DNA of 64,000 nt from Uranotaenia lowii (Eukaryota > Arthropoda > Insecta > Diptera > Culicidae). The translations under genes were made by a program, and so were the position numbers. The notes beneath the pieces are model-generated. The model had not been told where the DNA came from. It did no database searches and saw only the letters and a program-made list of their open reading frames with translations. Positions 21,778 to 33,897 of this stretch are shown here, in pieces; position 1 is the stretch's first letter, and the number at the start of each line of letters is the position of its first letter. The stretch is from NCBI RefSeq assembly GCF_029784155.1, contig NC_073691.1:56059217-56123216 (forward strand), written 5' to 3'.

Positions 21778-22251
21778 CAAAAAAATTAACTCAGTCGAAT
21801 ATAAAAAACAAGCAATATTAACTTTTAATTTTTTAAGAGATTTTTTTTTTTTCAAAATGTATGTTATGGAGTCCAAAAAGGTATATTTTTCTTTTGAATA
21901 GATCTTGATCATTGTTTAGTACGGAATTACGATTAGGCCGGAACAAATTTCAAATTCTTCTTTTGTCACTCGGAGTTGGAACATCGCGAGGGGGGACAAT
22001 AAAAAATAATGCGAAAAACAAATAATTTGGAATAAACTGCACGAAAGCTTGTGTGCAACCAAATTGCATACTATATCATTGCATAAAACCTATAAATTAA
22101 GTTTTTTTTTTATCGAAAAATTCAATAAAATCAAGAATACAAAATGTGAGTTAACTTCTATCTTCCAACATTTGGTTTTAGGTCTTGTAATCTTTCGAAT
22201 ATTTGAATTTTTATTTGAAATTTACTTAAAATACTTCAAACTTTATTGATT

Positions 22252-22299
22252 CCCCCCTTCGGGATTTTGGAAATTTCGAAGGGGGGGGGGGGGGGGGGG
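22252..22299. repeat. 19-base poly-G run within a CCCCCTTCG/CGAAGGGGG palindrome
   Basis: CCCCCCTTCG (22252-22261) pairs with CGAAGGGGGG (22277-22286). The right partner runs into an unbroken G19 (22281-22299). This is a possible quadruplex former. Homopolymer length in assemblies is unreliable. The flanks (21800-22780) contain no recognised gene. Confidence 0.6.
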
Positions 22300-22792
22300 T
22301 TGACAAAAGAAGTAATTGATATTTGTTCCAGCCTTATTTATGCAAAAACTAATATTTATCCAATAATTGCCCTTTTATCATGGCTCAGAAAATTTCTTTT
22401 ATCTAAAAATTTTTATATTGCGCCTTTAAGTACGCAATGACTATAAGGTAGTAGACAAACTTTAAGAATTCTTTTTGTCTGACACTTATAAACTGTGAAA
22501 TGAGAACTTATATGTCCCAAAAAAGTCAATGTTCAATCTTAAGATTTTGCTTGACTTTCGCCAAGAGTCAGGGCACCCAACACAGGATCAAAACTCCGTA
22601 AACTTAAAAAAAAACACAATTTTTTTTCGTCCCACCAAAATGCTTCTATCTCATCATTCTCATCTACGAGTTTATGTTTCTTTCTAATTTTTGAAGCCTA
22701 TGAACTTGAAATCACACGCAGTCAGAAAATGCAAAAGACGGCGAGTTGCAAGTTTTCTCTAAAAAAGATTTGATGGGATCAAGTATCCCCAT

Positions 22793-23616
22793 TAGACCGC
22801 TGCAAAAAATGACTTTTTGCTCCCATATGTTTTTCGATGCCTTTTGGGTCACCAAGCATAAGTGTAAAATTTGAGATGATGGTTGATTCCTGAGTTAGCA
22901 CAACGTGTTTCAATTTTGGATGGAAATTTATGTGGAAGAAGAAATTTTTGCAACCTTGACATGAAGTTGATCTTTGATTTTGACTATTCTTAAGCTTCAT
23001 TTTTTGCCAGCATGACAAGCAACTAAGCATTTCATGAAAAAAGTTTTAACTATTTTAAAATAAAAAATCTGAATCCATTGAAAAAAAAATAGAAATGGCA
23101 GACTTGGCTTGCTAGAGCTTTTAATAATTTTATGAAATATTTTTGTTGCAAAGGTTAAATAAATCAATAAATTTCCTGGCAATGTAAAGCAGTATTTTTG
23201 AGAATTTTCATTCTCATCCTACGGTTACACAGCTTTCAAATAAGAAGTCAAAACGCTAAAATTTAAAAAATTAATTTTGAAAAAAAAATGTATACCATCG
23301 AATATCTTTTCTGGGGCACAAGTCCGGTTTTTGCTTTGTTCACATGAATTGTACTCCAATAATCAAGAAATATTGTTCATCCAAAGTTATATTTTTGGGA
23401 ACTTTCAGGACATTTCTAGAGATTGTTGAATGTAAAAATTTGTTTTCCCATATAAATGTTCATACAAAATAAAAACCAGTTGCGCTGATTCAAGACTGGA
23501 TGGATCGCTTCCAAATTTTGATTGCTATTTCTGGCAGCAAAAACTACCAAAAAAAGTTATGGGAGGTGTCAAAATTAAAGAGTTTGAAATTTCCATAAAA
23601 AGCTTGCAGCGGTCTA
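22793..23616. mobile_element. TIR DNA element, 824 bp, with 8-bp target duplication
   Basis: The ends are inverted repeats TAGACCGCTGCAA. The direct repeats ATCCCCAT at 22785-22792 and 23617-23624 flank it. If one T was lost at the left end the duplication would be 9 bp. A fragment of the right end recurs at 46083-46205 in the opposite orientation. No transposase frame is recognisable. An 8-9-bp duplication fits hAT or Mutator-like families. Confidence 0.8.
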
Positions 23617-23937
23617 ATCCCCATTCTCCTCTGTTGAATTTCATAAACGAACCAAGACATAATGTAAAGAAGCATTATTGCGTTCATGCATTGTTCTACA
23701 AAAAAAGTATAGACAAGAAAATTTTTTTCCAGGTGTATCTATTGTTTTTTAGTATTTGTCCTGATTTTCGAGATCCTGATTTTTCGAAAACGCTTGAATT
23801 GTCCTGATTTTTTTCAAATGTTCTTTAAAATGTCCTTATTTTCAAAAAAAACTAAATTATAACTTAATTAATAGTAAAATGATGAGACCATTGAACAAGT
23901 CGCTAATAAAATAGTTTGACCGTTGATTATCTTTGGT

Positions 23938-24180
23938 TTAGATGATATTTAAATTGTGTTTTCGACATACAATGCGAGTTAGCCAAGGTTCTGCTCGCAT
24001 CAGTTGCATAATTTGAGGCGTCTTTAGTACCTGCATTTCGTCTTTAATTATGCATTCTAAGCAGAGCAGCATGTTATTCTTATCAATGAGGTGGTGTCCT
24101 GAAAAATACTGCCACCTCTGTTCACTGCCGTTTCGGTTGCAGTTTTTACACATTACACAGTTTTTCCTAAATTTTGAAAC
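23938..24180 (-). other. Small Cys-containing open frame of unknown nature
   Basis: The minus strand reads KFRKNCVMCKNCNRNGSEQ, then about 25 residues later LLCLECI, then a Leu/Met-rich tail to a stop at 23938. The CxxC...CxxC spacing is ribbon-like, and the text upstream resembles a splice acceptor (TTCAAAATTTAG). It could be an exon of an unrecognised gene or a decayed transposase C-terminus. Nothing around it settles the matter. Confidence 0.2.
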
Positions 24181-24239
24181 ATGTCAAGACAGAAGCATAG
24201 CCATTCGAAGTATTTTCTAACAAATTTGTATAAGTACAA

Positions 24240-25419
24240 CCAAAATTGGTAGTTCTGACCTCTTTCACCGCCCCCTTGTAGGCTCTAAACGCCCGAAGGG
24301 GGCGCAAGAGACCTCTTTGAAAATCACTGAACTACAGGTTCGTTAACATACAAAAAAAAGGATTTAGAATTTTAAATCTTAAAAAAACTCTTTAAACAAA
24401 TGTACCAATTACAGATCTTTAAGGACGTTCTACGGGCCGAGAACCTTCCAAAGAGTTTTTTTTGTGCTTTTCTTCCCTAAGTCTAAAATAAAAACCATCT
24501 CCAATTAATGGCGGCCATACGTGGCTTTGAAGTGGAAATTTAATCGAGCAATATAAATCATCCTGTTCGAGGAATAGAAACATATGCAACTCCCAGTAGC
24601 TGCCATGCATTCTAATACCGTGGATCCCACGTCAATTTGTGAACGATTTCTTCTTCGCGCCGTTCTTCCGAAAGCATGTTTTATTTAGTGTTTCTTCATT
24701 CGTGTAAATACATTTTTGCCAGCGAAGTTTCGAAGCTACCTCAACCATTCGGCAAGACACCACGCTCTTGGTCGATCAAATTGACATTTCTTGTCACGTG
24801 TTCGGTTGTCTCATTCAATTTGTCCGCTCGCGCATCCATTCATAGGCATCGGGCAACAGTAACAACAGAACACACAAGTTAAAATAATGTTTCATTTTGT
24901 TTTGCCCACCGAAAGATCATTCTAACTAAGCGGGAGACAATATTCTAAGAAGTGTGAACAAAAATATGCTTATTACGGTGAATGAAGTTCCGTTAGCTTT
25001 ACCGATCAGAAGCGATAAAATTGTACCTTCGGCCGTCTGGGTGGGTTATTTTCTTTTTGGTTTCTTTCGTAATTACGAAAATTACCAAATCATAAGGGCA
25101 CGGTAATGGCGTGATTTACAATCTAATGAAAAAAAAAAACAACTGAGAGAAGACTTCTGGAGGCTTTGCTACACCATCCTAAAATCAATGAAATTTTGGA
25201 AAATTATTTAAATTATGATTAACTAACACAATTTTAAACAGAATTTTAAAATCATTCAGATATAACCTGTTTAAAATGAGTGCTGTAATTTGAGATTGAA
25301 ATTGTTATAAGTAAATGAATATTTGTATTTTTTTTTTCATTTTGAAAACCTGATCAAAAATTTGTTATTAAATCATTGTTTTGAATTCATCTATGCACAA
25401 AATTTTATCAAGTCTATCC
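24240..25419. other. Unassigned, partly GC-richer single-copy-looking sequence
   Basis: The stretch 24410-24880 is less AT-rich than its surroundings and shows no inverted or tandem structure. The frames at 24419-24610 and 24676-24882 have no recognised motif. The rest is AT-rich. It could hold regulatory sequence, but I see no specific site. Confidence 0.3.
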
Positions 25420-26345
25420 ACTGAAAGATAGGTGAGGTCCCAAAGCATTAAAGAAATATGTTTCGTATGCATTTATGCTCTCATGTAAAATATGGCTTCT
25501 TTTGCTTGAAAATTTTTCGTGTTGTTACATAAACCTTGTAGAGGAGCCCCCTTCCTGTCCATCTCCTGCAAGAAGAAGTCTCGAACAATCATAGAAGCAT
25601 TTTTCGTATCCAATAGCAAAAACGCTTTATTGCAATTTAGCTGCTACTTTCTTGGTTAGTTTTACAACAAATTTGTATGATTAGTTCTTAAGCTACCCAA
25701 CAAGTATTTTTATATACCATCCCCATTGTTAGGTGGGCGGGTAGGGCCTTAAATAATACTAAATTTGGCTTCATTTGAGTTCTCGAGATATGACAAAAAA
25801 AATGTATGGGAACACCCTTTCATCCTGTTTCTTCTTCCCACTAGAGGAGAAGAGTCATGAATAATCATAAAAATATCCCTCGTACCCAAATACATTCCCA
25901 TGCCAAATTTATGTCCATTTGCTTGAATAGTTCTCGAGGAGCCCCTTGCTCCCCTGTGCATGTTAAAACTAAAGAGAGGTGGGAAAGAGAGTTCCAAATA
26001 ATCATAAAAATACTTTTCGTACTCAAATACCCTTCTTTTCCTAATTTGGTTTCATTAGATTCCTAGATTAGTTTTAAGTCACACAAAACAAAAAATGGGG
26101 AAGCCTTCCCGCTGGAAAACGGGAAGGGTCTAAAATCGAAACATTTCTCATATTCATATAATTTCCTAGCCAAATTTGGTTCAATTGGCTAGATAAGTTC
26201 TCGAGTTATTAAAAAAAATCATATGAGAGATCCTCACATTTTTTTTTACCCAAATATCATCATCAGCCAATCTCGGTTCCATTTTCATTATTAGTTCTCG
26301 GGTTTTGCAAAAATATCTATGAGAGCCTCCTGTTGGGACAATTTA
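25420..26345. repeat. Degenerate long-period tandem repeat (~130-160 bp units)
   Basis: Imperfect units repeat the same order of words: CGTACCCAAATAC (or a variant), CCAAATTTGGTTCCATTTG, AGTTCTCGAG, and then a C/G-rich block such as GAGCCCC or GGGAAGGGTC. They are visible near 25440, 25600, 25880, 26010, 26160 and 26270. The period is irregular. There is no coding capacity. Similar word orders are common in mosquito repeats, to my recollection. Confidence 0.65.
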
Positions 26346-27049
26346 AGGGGAGTTTTTGTAGCGGTACAAAACAAACTCGTTGATGTTTGTTATTGGCTCG
26401 AAACTATGGAATAAGTATAGTTTTTAGAATAGCTTATAAATTAGAAAAAAATAGGCTTATTTACAATTCAGTCTCCGACTTATGACAAAACTTTTCCTTA
26501 ACCAATTTTACTTACTATACACATGCAAATGAGCAGAAATAAGGTAAATAGTTATCTATGTTCATGAAACTGGATTTGTACCGTGAAGTCGTGTAAATCG
26601 AGACAGTTTTCGACCTATTTTCATAATATTTCTGTTATATTATGTTAAGTCGTCCTTAACAACTTACATACTCTTGAACTTGGATCAGTGCGTTGCTTTT
26701 CGCTTCGCAAATATTTTATAGCAATTTAATCCATAAAGGTCAAGCTTCCTCCTATTTTATTTTTGTTTATTCCAATTCCCTGTATAAGCCTTTTTTCACC
26801 CAATTCATATTCAAAGAAATCTTAATGATAGTTGAAAGCGAATATCTTCTGGGATAAACTTAAAAATTAACTTTCTTCTGTTATACATAATTTTCGTTAT
26901 TTACATAGGATCTTATACACTGCTATTTTCAATTTCTATTAACCCAAAGATAAGTGTCCAAAGAATGTTTTGTTGAAATGTAACAATGTTTTGGATCTTG
27001 GATTTTATTTATCTCAAGACTAAAATTTATATTTTCGAAGCTACTTTAA
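26346..27049. other. No gene or repeat recognised
   Basis: AT-rich sequence with no open frame or structure that I can support. Confidence 0.35.
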
Positions 27050-27281
27050 AAACGAACACAAACACATACAGGATCTCAATGAAACATGATGTTTCCTCGA
27101 AGAGATTCCTTTTTTTTATAACTCTAAGCGTACATCTTTCGAGGATATGATGGCTAGCATCTTACAAATGCTAAAACCACCAACCCACCGAAAGTGTACT
27201 ATGTATGCCGTGACCGGGATTCGATCTCACACCCCCTGGCTTAGAAGACTTGAAGACTGTCCACTACGCCACGGGCGGCGG
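27050..27281 (-). mobile_element. tRNA-derived SINE
   Basis: Reading the minus strand from 27281, the head is GCCGCCCGTGGCGTAGTGGA, with a box A of TGGCGTAGTGG that fits TRGYNNARNNG exactly. A box B-like AGATCGAATCCC follows, and the head ends CCGGTCACGGCA, so the 5' and 3' ends of the tRNA-like part can pair. A unique body (TTTTAGCATTTGTAAGATGC) and tail (GAGATCCTGTATGTG) follow. The tail ends in a T/A-rich stretch at about 27050. A second copy lies at 54011-55028, itself split by another element. The shared 3' ends of the two copies define the element. Confidence 0.85.
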
Positions 27282-28199
27282 CTTAAATCGGACTTGAAAT
27301 CGAAGATGTTATTGAATCTAATATCTGTTTCTGACTTCAGATACTGAGTGTTGAATCAAATTATGACTTTTAGTTCTACAAATTTAGGATATTAATAAGG
27401 TATATTATTAGTATCCAAAATTTGGTTAAGTTTTTAAGCATCTAGGCATGACATGAATAACTGGAGATTATCTAACGTTTCCTAATTTTCCAAATGCTTT
27501 TTTACATTGATGAAAATCTCATGTAATCACAATAATGATATCATTCTATTCTCAAACTAACTCAATACATTCTTAACGTTAAAAAAAAAGTAAATCAATT
27601 TATGGTTGTCTTATACAAATTAGTTAAAATTAAGACGTTTTCTGGGTGAAAAGAAGGTTACATAATGTTTTATTTCATTGTGCTTTAGAGCATCAACACT
27701 TTTGAGACCCTTTGTTTATTTACATCAAGCAAGGTCTCATAATAGTAAACAAAACAAACAAAATCTTTGAGGATCCATTATTTCATGAAATTTTCTCTTC
27801 TCAGAAAAAAGTTCAGAACTCGCAACCTTTTTAGAAAATTTTAACCGTTTTCAAAGGTGGAGAGTTTTTTAGGCTTCTCCTTAACCATCTGGAGGAAAAT
27901 TAGCGAATTTTGTTCGTAGGGCATAAGCAAAAAAAGGTTTTGAACAAAAAAGTTGCTAAGGCGGGTAAGACGGACACATAAGTTTCTCCAGGTATTTTAA
28001 CATATTCATCGGCTATTTTTTCAGCAAAATGTACCTTTTCTAGGCAGTGTAGCTTTAAGATTGCTATAAAAACAGTCTTGATAAAGGAAATTTACGCGTT
28101 TTACGTATTCTAAGCATCCAGGAACCGTTCATGATTCTTATGTTGGAACTCGCTCATAAAATTTCGTTCCAATAAGATTTTTGTTTGATTTTGCATATA
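27282..28199. other. No gene or repeat recognised
   Basis: AT-rich sequence with no supportable feature. Confidence 0.35.
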
Positions 28200-28310
28200 A
28201 AGTGAATAAATCCGGGCAACCGGGCTGGACAGTCAGACCGGACCCTTTATTTTTTTTATCAAATATCCCGGCAAGTCCGGGTAAACCGGGCAATCTGGCA
28301 AACTTTGGGT
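28200..28310. repeat. CCGGGCAA-rich repeat fragment
   Basis: Words such as ATCCGGGCAACCGGGC, CCCGGCAAGTCCGGG and AACCGGGCAATC recur within about 110 bp. The same vocabulary fills the element at 45368-45838, so this is likely a fragment of that family. Confidence 0.55.
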
Positions 28311-28319
28311 AGATCTGCT

Positions 28320-29338
28320 TAAAAAATGTTAAAGCTGCATTGATTCTGAAGCAAAACTGACTATTTTCGGAAATATGCTCCTTGCCGGCTTGTTGCGTTT
28401 TTTTTTTCACCGCATACGGAAGCTGGACAATCACATCCAAGTACCTATCCATTTCCCTGGTGCCACATGAAGAGTACATTGGCCATAGAAATAGACGCCA
28501 AAACTCCCTACATAAAGGGGCTCTGGGAGTCACGTGACGTGATTTGCGATAGTTTACACAATCATACTGACTCCAATAACCAATTCAAGACAGAATTTTT
28601 AACTCGGATGAGTTCCGATTGGTCTTGGGTACTAATGAGAATTTACGTTTCTTTCCAAACACATTTCCTTGAGTCAGGACGAAGAAGTGTAATTTCGAGT
28701 GCCACGTCACTTGACTCACAGAATAAGCCCCATAGATTGATGAGCATCAGTATGCCAGGATTCCTTTTGACGCCTTCCTACTCTGGGTAATTGGAATGGA
28801 AAAAAAATGGAGGATTGGGTGCCATGACTTTTATTTGATAAGAATAAAAACTAAAAATCAATTATCGAATTCTTCAAAAACATTTTCGAAATTGTCTCTC
28901 CGTTGTGTTCTGCTCAGCGCAAAAACGAGCATCAAAAAAATTCCATGCATATCGGATGAACCCAGCAAGAGTAGTGCGTGTACGAACGCTCGAGCCTTCT
29001 CCTCTTTGCCCTTCCGTGTGCCAAATCGAGAGCAGCTTATCCTAGACACGCGTCTGTCACAGCACACATCCGGGGCTTTGCGAAACTACTCGGATGATTC
29101 CCGGCAAAGACGTCATCCTGCACCGACTCGAGTGGCTCTCCCGCCGACGACGTGAGGTCACTCTACCCGAGAGTATTCCGCGACGTGAATACTGTTCCCT
29201 CTACGAGTTCGACTGCGGAGAAGATCATGTCGTATCCCCGCAGCCTCCATCGGAGAGGGCGCGTTCGACTCGGATACTCCGCGACGGTAACGGTGGAGAT
29301 ATCCTACACACACACCCGCGACGTACGGTAAAGCAGGC
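28320..29338. other. Unassigned, GC-rich toward the right
   Basis: The stretch 28880-29338 is GC-rich (CACCGACTCGAGTGGCTCTC and similar) and lies immediately 3' of an R1-type LINE reading on the minus strand. It could be 3' untranslated LINE sequence displaced by the small element at 29339-29565. The frames at 28138-28533, 28796-29155 and 29094-29390 show no family motif. Confidence 0.35.
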
Positions 29339-29565
29339 CACGGCAACGATACAGGATTTGTCTATGTATCGTGTGACCAAAATCTTCTAAATAAGTGCTG
29401 ATGAATCTCGTTTTTAAGCTTTATTTCCTCAGATTTAAGCTTTTTTGCCTTAAGAGCATAGGAGATGAAAACTCAAATCAAGAGGAAAAAAAGCTTAAAT
29501 CTGAGGGAAAAAACTTTAATCTGAGAGATGTGCTCCACACGGATTGTATATCTAGGTCGAACGCA
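29339..29565 (+). repeat. Short foldback element, copy 1
   Basis: This shares about 215 bp with 52692-52909, including GTCTATGTATCGTGTGACCA, GAATCTCGTTTTT and GAGATGTGCTCCA. An internal hairpin pairs CCTCAGATTTAAGCTTTTTT with AAAAAAAGCTTAAATCTGAG. The left end reads CACGGCAACG; the right end does not keep the CGTTGCC partner seen in the other copy. Confidence 0.7.
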
Positions 29566-29681
29566 CACTACTCAGATGCTCCCCGATGAAGGAGTCACCC
29601 TACACCGGTTGCGGACTGGTGCTGGTTTCAACTCCTCTGCAGGAAAGTCATGATCAGGGTGAGCCCATCGCTGACCACGCG

Positions 29682-30985
29682 TTAAGTATTGGTATCCTCA
29701 CACATCCTCCGCACGATGTTGTCGGCTGTCACGTCTGGTCCGCAGGTGGCAAGCATGTAAGTGCGTACGTCTTCGAACCTCGGATAGTTGAACACTACGT
29801 GCTCTAGTGTCTCAACTGTTGTACCGCAGATTGGGCAGAATGGCGAGGCCACGTGTCCAAACCGATGGTGGTACTACATGAAGCATCTGTGTTCAGTCAA
29901 GAACTGTGTCATGCAGAAATCCACTTCTCCATGTCTCCGATCCATCCAAAGTCCGACGTTAGGGATCAAGCGATGGGTCATCGGCCACGTTCCGAGCTGT
30001 CCCACTGGTGCTGCCAGCTGGACATTGAAAAGCCTCTCTGGTATGTTTCCGTACATCGGGCATGTGCCTGTGCTTGCTGAAGGGATCTTCCTCTAATAAG
30101 ACCGAGATTGGAATGACCCCCGCCACAACATCAACAGCTACCAAGGGCACCGTTCCGTATGCACTGATAACTCTCAGGTTCATCAGCCGCTGCACGCTGC
30201 AGAGCTTTGGCAGTTTACACTGCCTGCTCGAGGCTGCCTTCCAGGCTGCCGCTCCGTACTGCAAAATGGACAAGGTCACACTCGCCAGAACTTTCTTTCT
30301 GCTGCAGCGGATCGCCGAGTTGTTCGACACGGCCCGTGAGAGGGCTGTGCCAGTAGCTGGACCTCTCCGGTTGATGGACCCAATGCCAGGAGACCCACGT
30401 CGTCGGCAAATCCCACAAGTCTCACTCCCGTGGGGATACGCAGTCTCAGCAGTTCGTCGTAAACGATGTTCCACCATACCAAGCCAAGTATCGATCCTTG
30501 GGCAACCCCTGCCGAGACATTCACTGTCTCTCGCTGGTCACATACTGTAGTTGGCGATTATGGAAGTAACACTCCACCATCCTACAGATATATGCCGGAA
30601 TCTTCATACAAATGAGCGACGACGCAATCGCTGCCCAATGGCATCCACCGTACTGCGGCCTTTCCGAAATCCGAACTGTTTATCGGATAAGTCGTTCGCA
30701 CTTTCGGTGTAGAGCTGGATCCTGCTCCGTACCACCTTCTCTAACACCTTTCCAGCCGTTTCCAGGAGGCATATGGGGCGGTATGCTGATGGATCACCTT
30801 GTGGCTTGCCCGGTTTTGGCAGGAGCACCAATCGCTGCCGTTTCCACACGTCTGGGAAAACCCTATCACTTACGTACTGTTGCAGTGATGACCGGAACAT
30901 TTCAAGATGTTCCATGAGCGCGGCCTTCACTGCTACATTAGGGATGCCATCCGAACCCGGAACTTTGTTCAACTGGTGTTACTGA
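29682..30985 (-). pseudogene. R1-clade LINE ORF2 (reverse transcriptase and C-terminal zinc knuckle), frameshifted
   Basis: On the minus strand the text starts mid-ORF at KVPGSDGIPNVAVKAAL. Next come FPDVWKRQRLVLLPKPGKP, SAYRPICLLETAGKVLE and KQFGFRKGRSTVDAI. After a frame change come GVAQGSILGLVWWN and GFADDVGLLAL, in which the FADD catalytic box is intact. Another change leads to ILQYGAAAWKAA and VAVDVVAGVIPISVLL. The C-terminus reads HVASPFCPICGTTVETLEHV and then FNYPRF, a CCHC-type knuckle whose last Cys is Tyr. A stop follows at 29682. The motif wording is that of R1-clade elements, which carry this C-terminal knuckle. The endonuclease and 5' half are absent. At least three frameshifts make it dead. 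Confidence 0.85.
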
Positions 30986-31367
30986 CGCGCAGTTCCTCCA
31001 GCGAAACCTGCTCCTCTTCACTACTATCCCAGTCATATGGGACCCTCGGCCAATTTGCAATGTAGATGCTGACGTACTATTCGTTAAAACATACTATCAC
31101 CTGGGTGGCCAACTAATAAAACAAAGTTTTTTATGTCTCGTATTTTCGCTTGCAACTAGTGTGGTACTCTACATAGCATAATTCGAATGTTACGAATTAA
31201 ATATTCATTCATTTTTCAACAAAATTAAACACAATAATTTCAGCAACTCAAAGATAGGTACTTAATTTGTAGGATTTGGTTCATTTATTTTTGAAGTATA
31301 GAATGCTCAACTTTGATATTTCCTGGCTAAGGTTTCTTCGTGGTCGTTAATATGTTACAATATTCCC

Positions 31368-32247
31368 AAGCAACCAAAAGTCCCATAAAACAGGTACAAA
31401 AACGCTTACTCAGCTCTATCAGTAATATGAAGTACGTTCTATGCAGCTCAAAATTAAAGTTCTTATTGATACTTTCAAGTTTCAAAACAAGTCTTAATGA
31501 TCTTCTATTCAGCTTCCAGCGGCTGAATAGAAGATCATTAGCTTATAAAAAATTGCAAAATGAGCTAAAGATCTGAACCCTTGGCTTCGGTTCATATCAC
31601 CTTCTCTTGATTATCTACTATGATATGTACCGGTGCCGCCGTGGTGCCACGCGCCGGTTTCCAAACTCGACAAATTGCTCAATTGTTTTCTCTCCTATAT
31701 TTCTTACATATATCGCATCAGAATGGTCTCTCAATTACTAAATTACTTATTGAAAAAAAACTTGCCCGGCTTAGGGATCGAACCCCAACCTTCGTGGTGA
31801 GAATCGAACACGCTACCACAAGACCACGCCCAGATGTTGTTCTTACAGAAACTAAAACTCGATGTGGTGATTTGATTTTGAAAGCACCTCAATGCACTTT
31901 TTGTGACTTACCAAATCCCGTTACGAGCACTTTTGTGCCCTTTATGTGACTTTAAAAATCCCGTTTTGAGCACCTGTGTGCCCTTTTTGTGACTTAAGCC
32001 CCGTTTAACGTACGTTTAAATCACTTTTGCAACTTTCAAGTTCGTTAATGAGCACATATAGTTCGCTCATGGAAATTGGGCAAAACAAGTCACATACAAC
32101 GTACATATTAATAACTTTTGCAACTTACAAGTTCATTAATGAGTACTTAAAGTTAAATAAAAGGAATTGGGCAGTTGATTCTCTTTGTCAGCCAATTTGT
32201 AAATTTCAATGCCTTCATTCAAGTAAATATGTGACTTTTGGTTGCTT
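31368..32247. mobile_element. TIR element with an embedded tRNA-like block
   Basis: The ends are inverted 15-mers AAGCAACCAAAAGTC. An 880-bp body includes GTGCCCTTTTTGTGACTT-type words and, on the minus strand, a tRNA-like block at 31762-31831. A second copy starts at 63068 in the opposite orientation and runs out of the window; both carry the tRNA-like block at the same internal place. No transposase is seen. The frame 31620-31949 is not a gene. Confidence 0.7.
31762..31831 (-). repeat. tRNA-like (pol III box A/B) segment inside a TIR element
   Basis: The minus strand reads GGCGTGGTCTTGTGGTAGCG, with box A-like TGGTCTTGTGG, and about 30 bases later GGGGTTCGATCCC, with a near-consensus box B. 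The anticodon arm and acceptor pairing do not close into a standard cloverleaf, so a functional tRNA gene is unlikely. The matching segment at 63530-63592 is in the sister copy. Confidence 0.65.
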
Positions 32248-32479
32248 AAGACTATTTAGTGACATATTACAGGAAGAGTTAAGCTTCCTATTCTTAATGA
32301 CAGTTTTTGTTTTCCGTTCTCTTCAGCATAGAAGTCGTCAATTGTAAATAGCATCGCCACATCATCTCCTACTCTCTGCTTTAACCATTTGAGAGGACAA
32401 AAATGAGCTACAAGGGTCTATAAATCATCTCTTTTTTGGTATCAAGATAAGATATTTGCATATGGACGGCACAACAATC

Positions 32480-33897
32480 TTGATTCATACTTAAATGGAC
32501 GCTTTCATTCACGTTGTAACAAAAGAATTACAAACCGAAAACCGCACAGAGCGTCTGGAATCGATCGTAAAACGCAAATCGGCTGCGGAGAATCGGAAAC
32601 AAAAACAAGTCAGATAGCACGACGCGACGCTCTCTCGGGGGCGTCCGTCGTCGCTCTCAGTCGCAGACCATGTGTACTTAGCCCAGCGCAAAACCTTTTA
32701 CCGCCTTCCATACGCCACGCCGAAAGCGCGGCACGCGAACAACCAACGCTGTCTCACGACTTTCCACCTTTGAAGCCTGTGGCGGGACACCCAACGGAAC
32801 CTCAGAGAGTACGAGGTTCGAGGTACGTATTTGCTGAGAAAAGTAGTTGGAAAAAAGGTTTACACTTCGATACTAACAAATTATAAAAGAAGGTAAACAG
32901 ACGCCCTGTACACCCATTTGTATACTTACAGTGGTGGAGTTCGGACCATTCACGTTGGGGGATTCAGAGCTGCCAGAGCGCGCCGGGTTGTTTAGTGTTT
33001 TTTTCCGTCGTCACTAAAAGTTTCTCGATTCTGGCTCGTGTAGGCTTCAGCCGATTTGTTCCAGGAAACCGGACCTAGCGAGCTACCCACAGTTAAGTTC
33101 TGCAAAACGAACCGGCTAGCAAAAATCGAGAGTCTGTGCTAAATTGCCAAACCGGTGATTAGTCAACGTCTACTTTGATCTGCATTTGGCTGTCTCTAGA
33201 TTTGGCTGGTTGTTGACATTCCATCAAAGTGCGTGAACTTTAGGCAGTGCTTCTGACAGATAAAGAATAGCAGCGCCAGCTATTCTAAGCTACTTGAATA
33301 CACATATTTAGTAGGCGTCATATGGCTTTAAGCGCATGTGAATCGAGCTCGAGCTGAGAACTTTCCTGACTATTGAAGCCCAAACTATCTCACGGTTATT
33401 AATTGTGATTGTGCCCCGGTAGACACCTGTAGACAAACCGAGCTTAGGCAAAGTGCAGCTGTTCGCGGCTTAGTTGACTGCAAAAAAACTAGTAAATTTG
33501 CGTGATATCAGGGTGCCGCCAATCTCTAGGTCCCAGCAGCAAAGTGTAATCGCAAGGCAGAACCGGTTGAATCCAATCCATGTGGGCAAGTAGTTAGTTC
33601 TAGATCCCAGAAGCCTCCCAGAGACCCAGACACAATCCACAATTCACTTTTGGCGCCCTCGAGTGGAGTAAAGAATAGAACCGCAGAAGTTACCCATACG
33701 TGTTGTGTGTGAGAACTGGTGATCCGGATTTCAACGTGGGTACCTGAACAACTGGTTGAGTTTAAACTGAGACTCGGATTAATCACTCAATCTGACACCG
33801 ATTGTCGTAAAGTCGTCAAGTCGATTTGCCTAAAGCTACCGGGTTAGTTTCATATAAATCATCATATAAAAACGCGGGAATCCTTTGGCCGAACAAA
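32480..33897 (+). promoter_or_regulatory. Probable promoter/leader region of the host gene
   Basis: This 1.4-kb stretch is distinctly GC-richer, shows no inverted or tandem repeat, and ends at the start codon of exon 1. An arthropod-type initiator TCAGTC lies at 32657-32662. Some 160 bp further is a strong donor-like GAG|GTACGT (32823), which would fit a non-coding leader exon. Alternatively, TATAAA at 33853-33858 and 33865-33870 could direct initiation just upstream of the ATG with a very short leader, as some cuticle genes have. The sequence alone does not choose between them. Confidence 0.45.

Noticed and set aside
27207..27281. Functional tRNA gene
   Set aside because: It is the head of a SINE with a unique body and tail, and box B departs from consensus.
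30062..30550. 162-codon + frame
   Set aside because: It is the antisense shadow of the R1-type reverse transcriptase on the minus strand.
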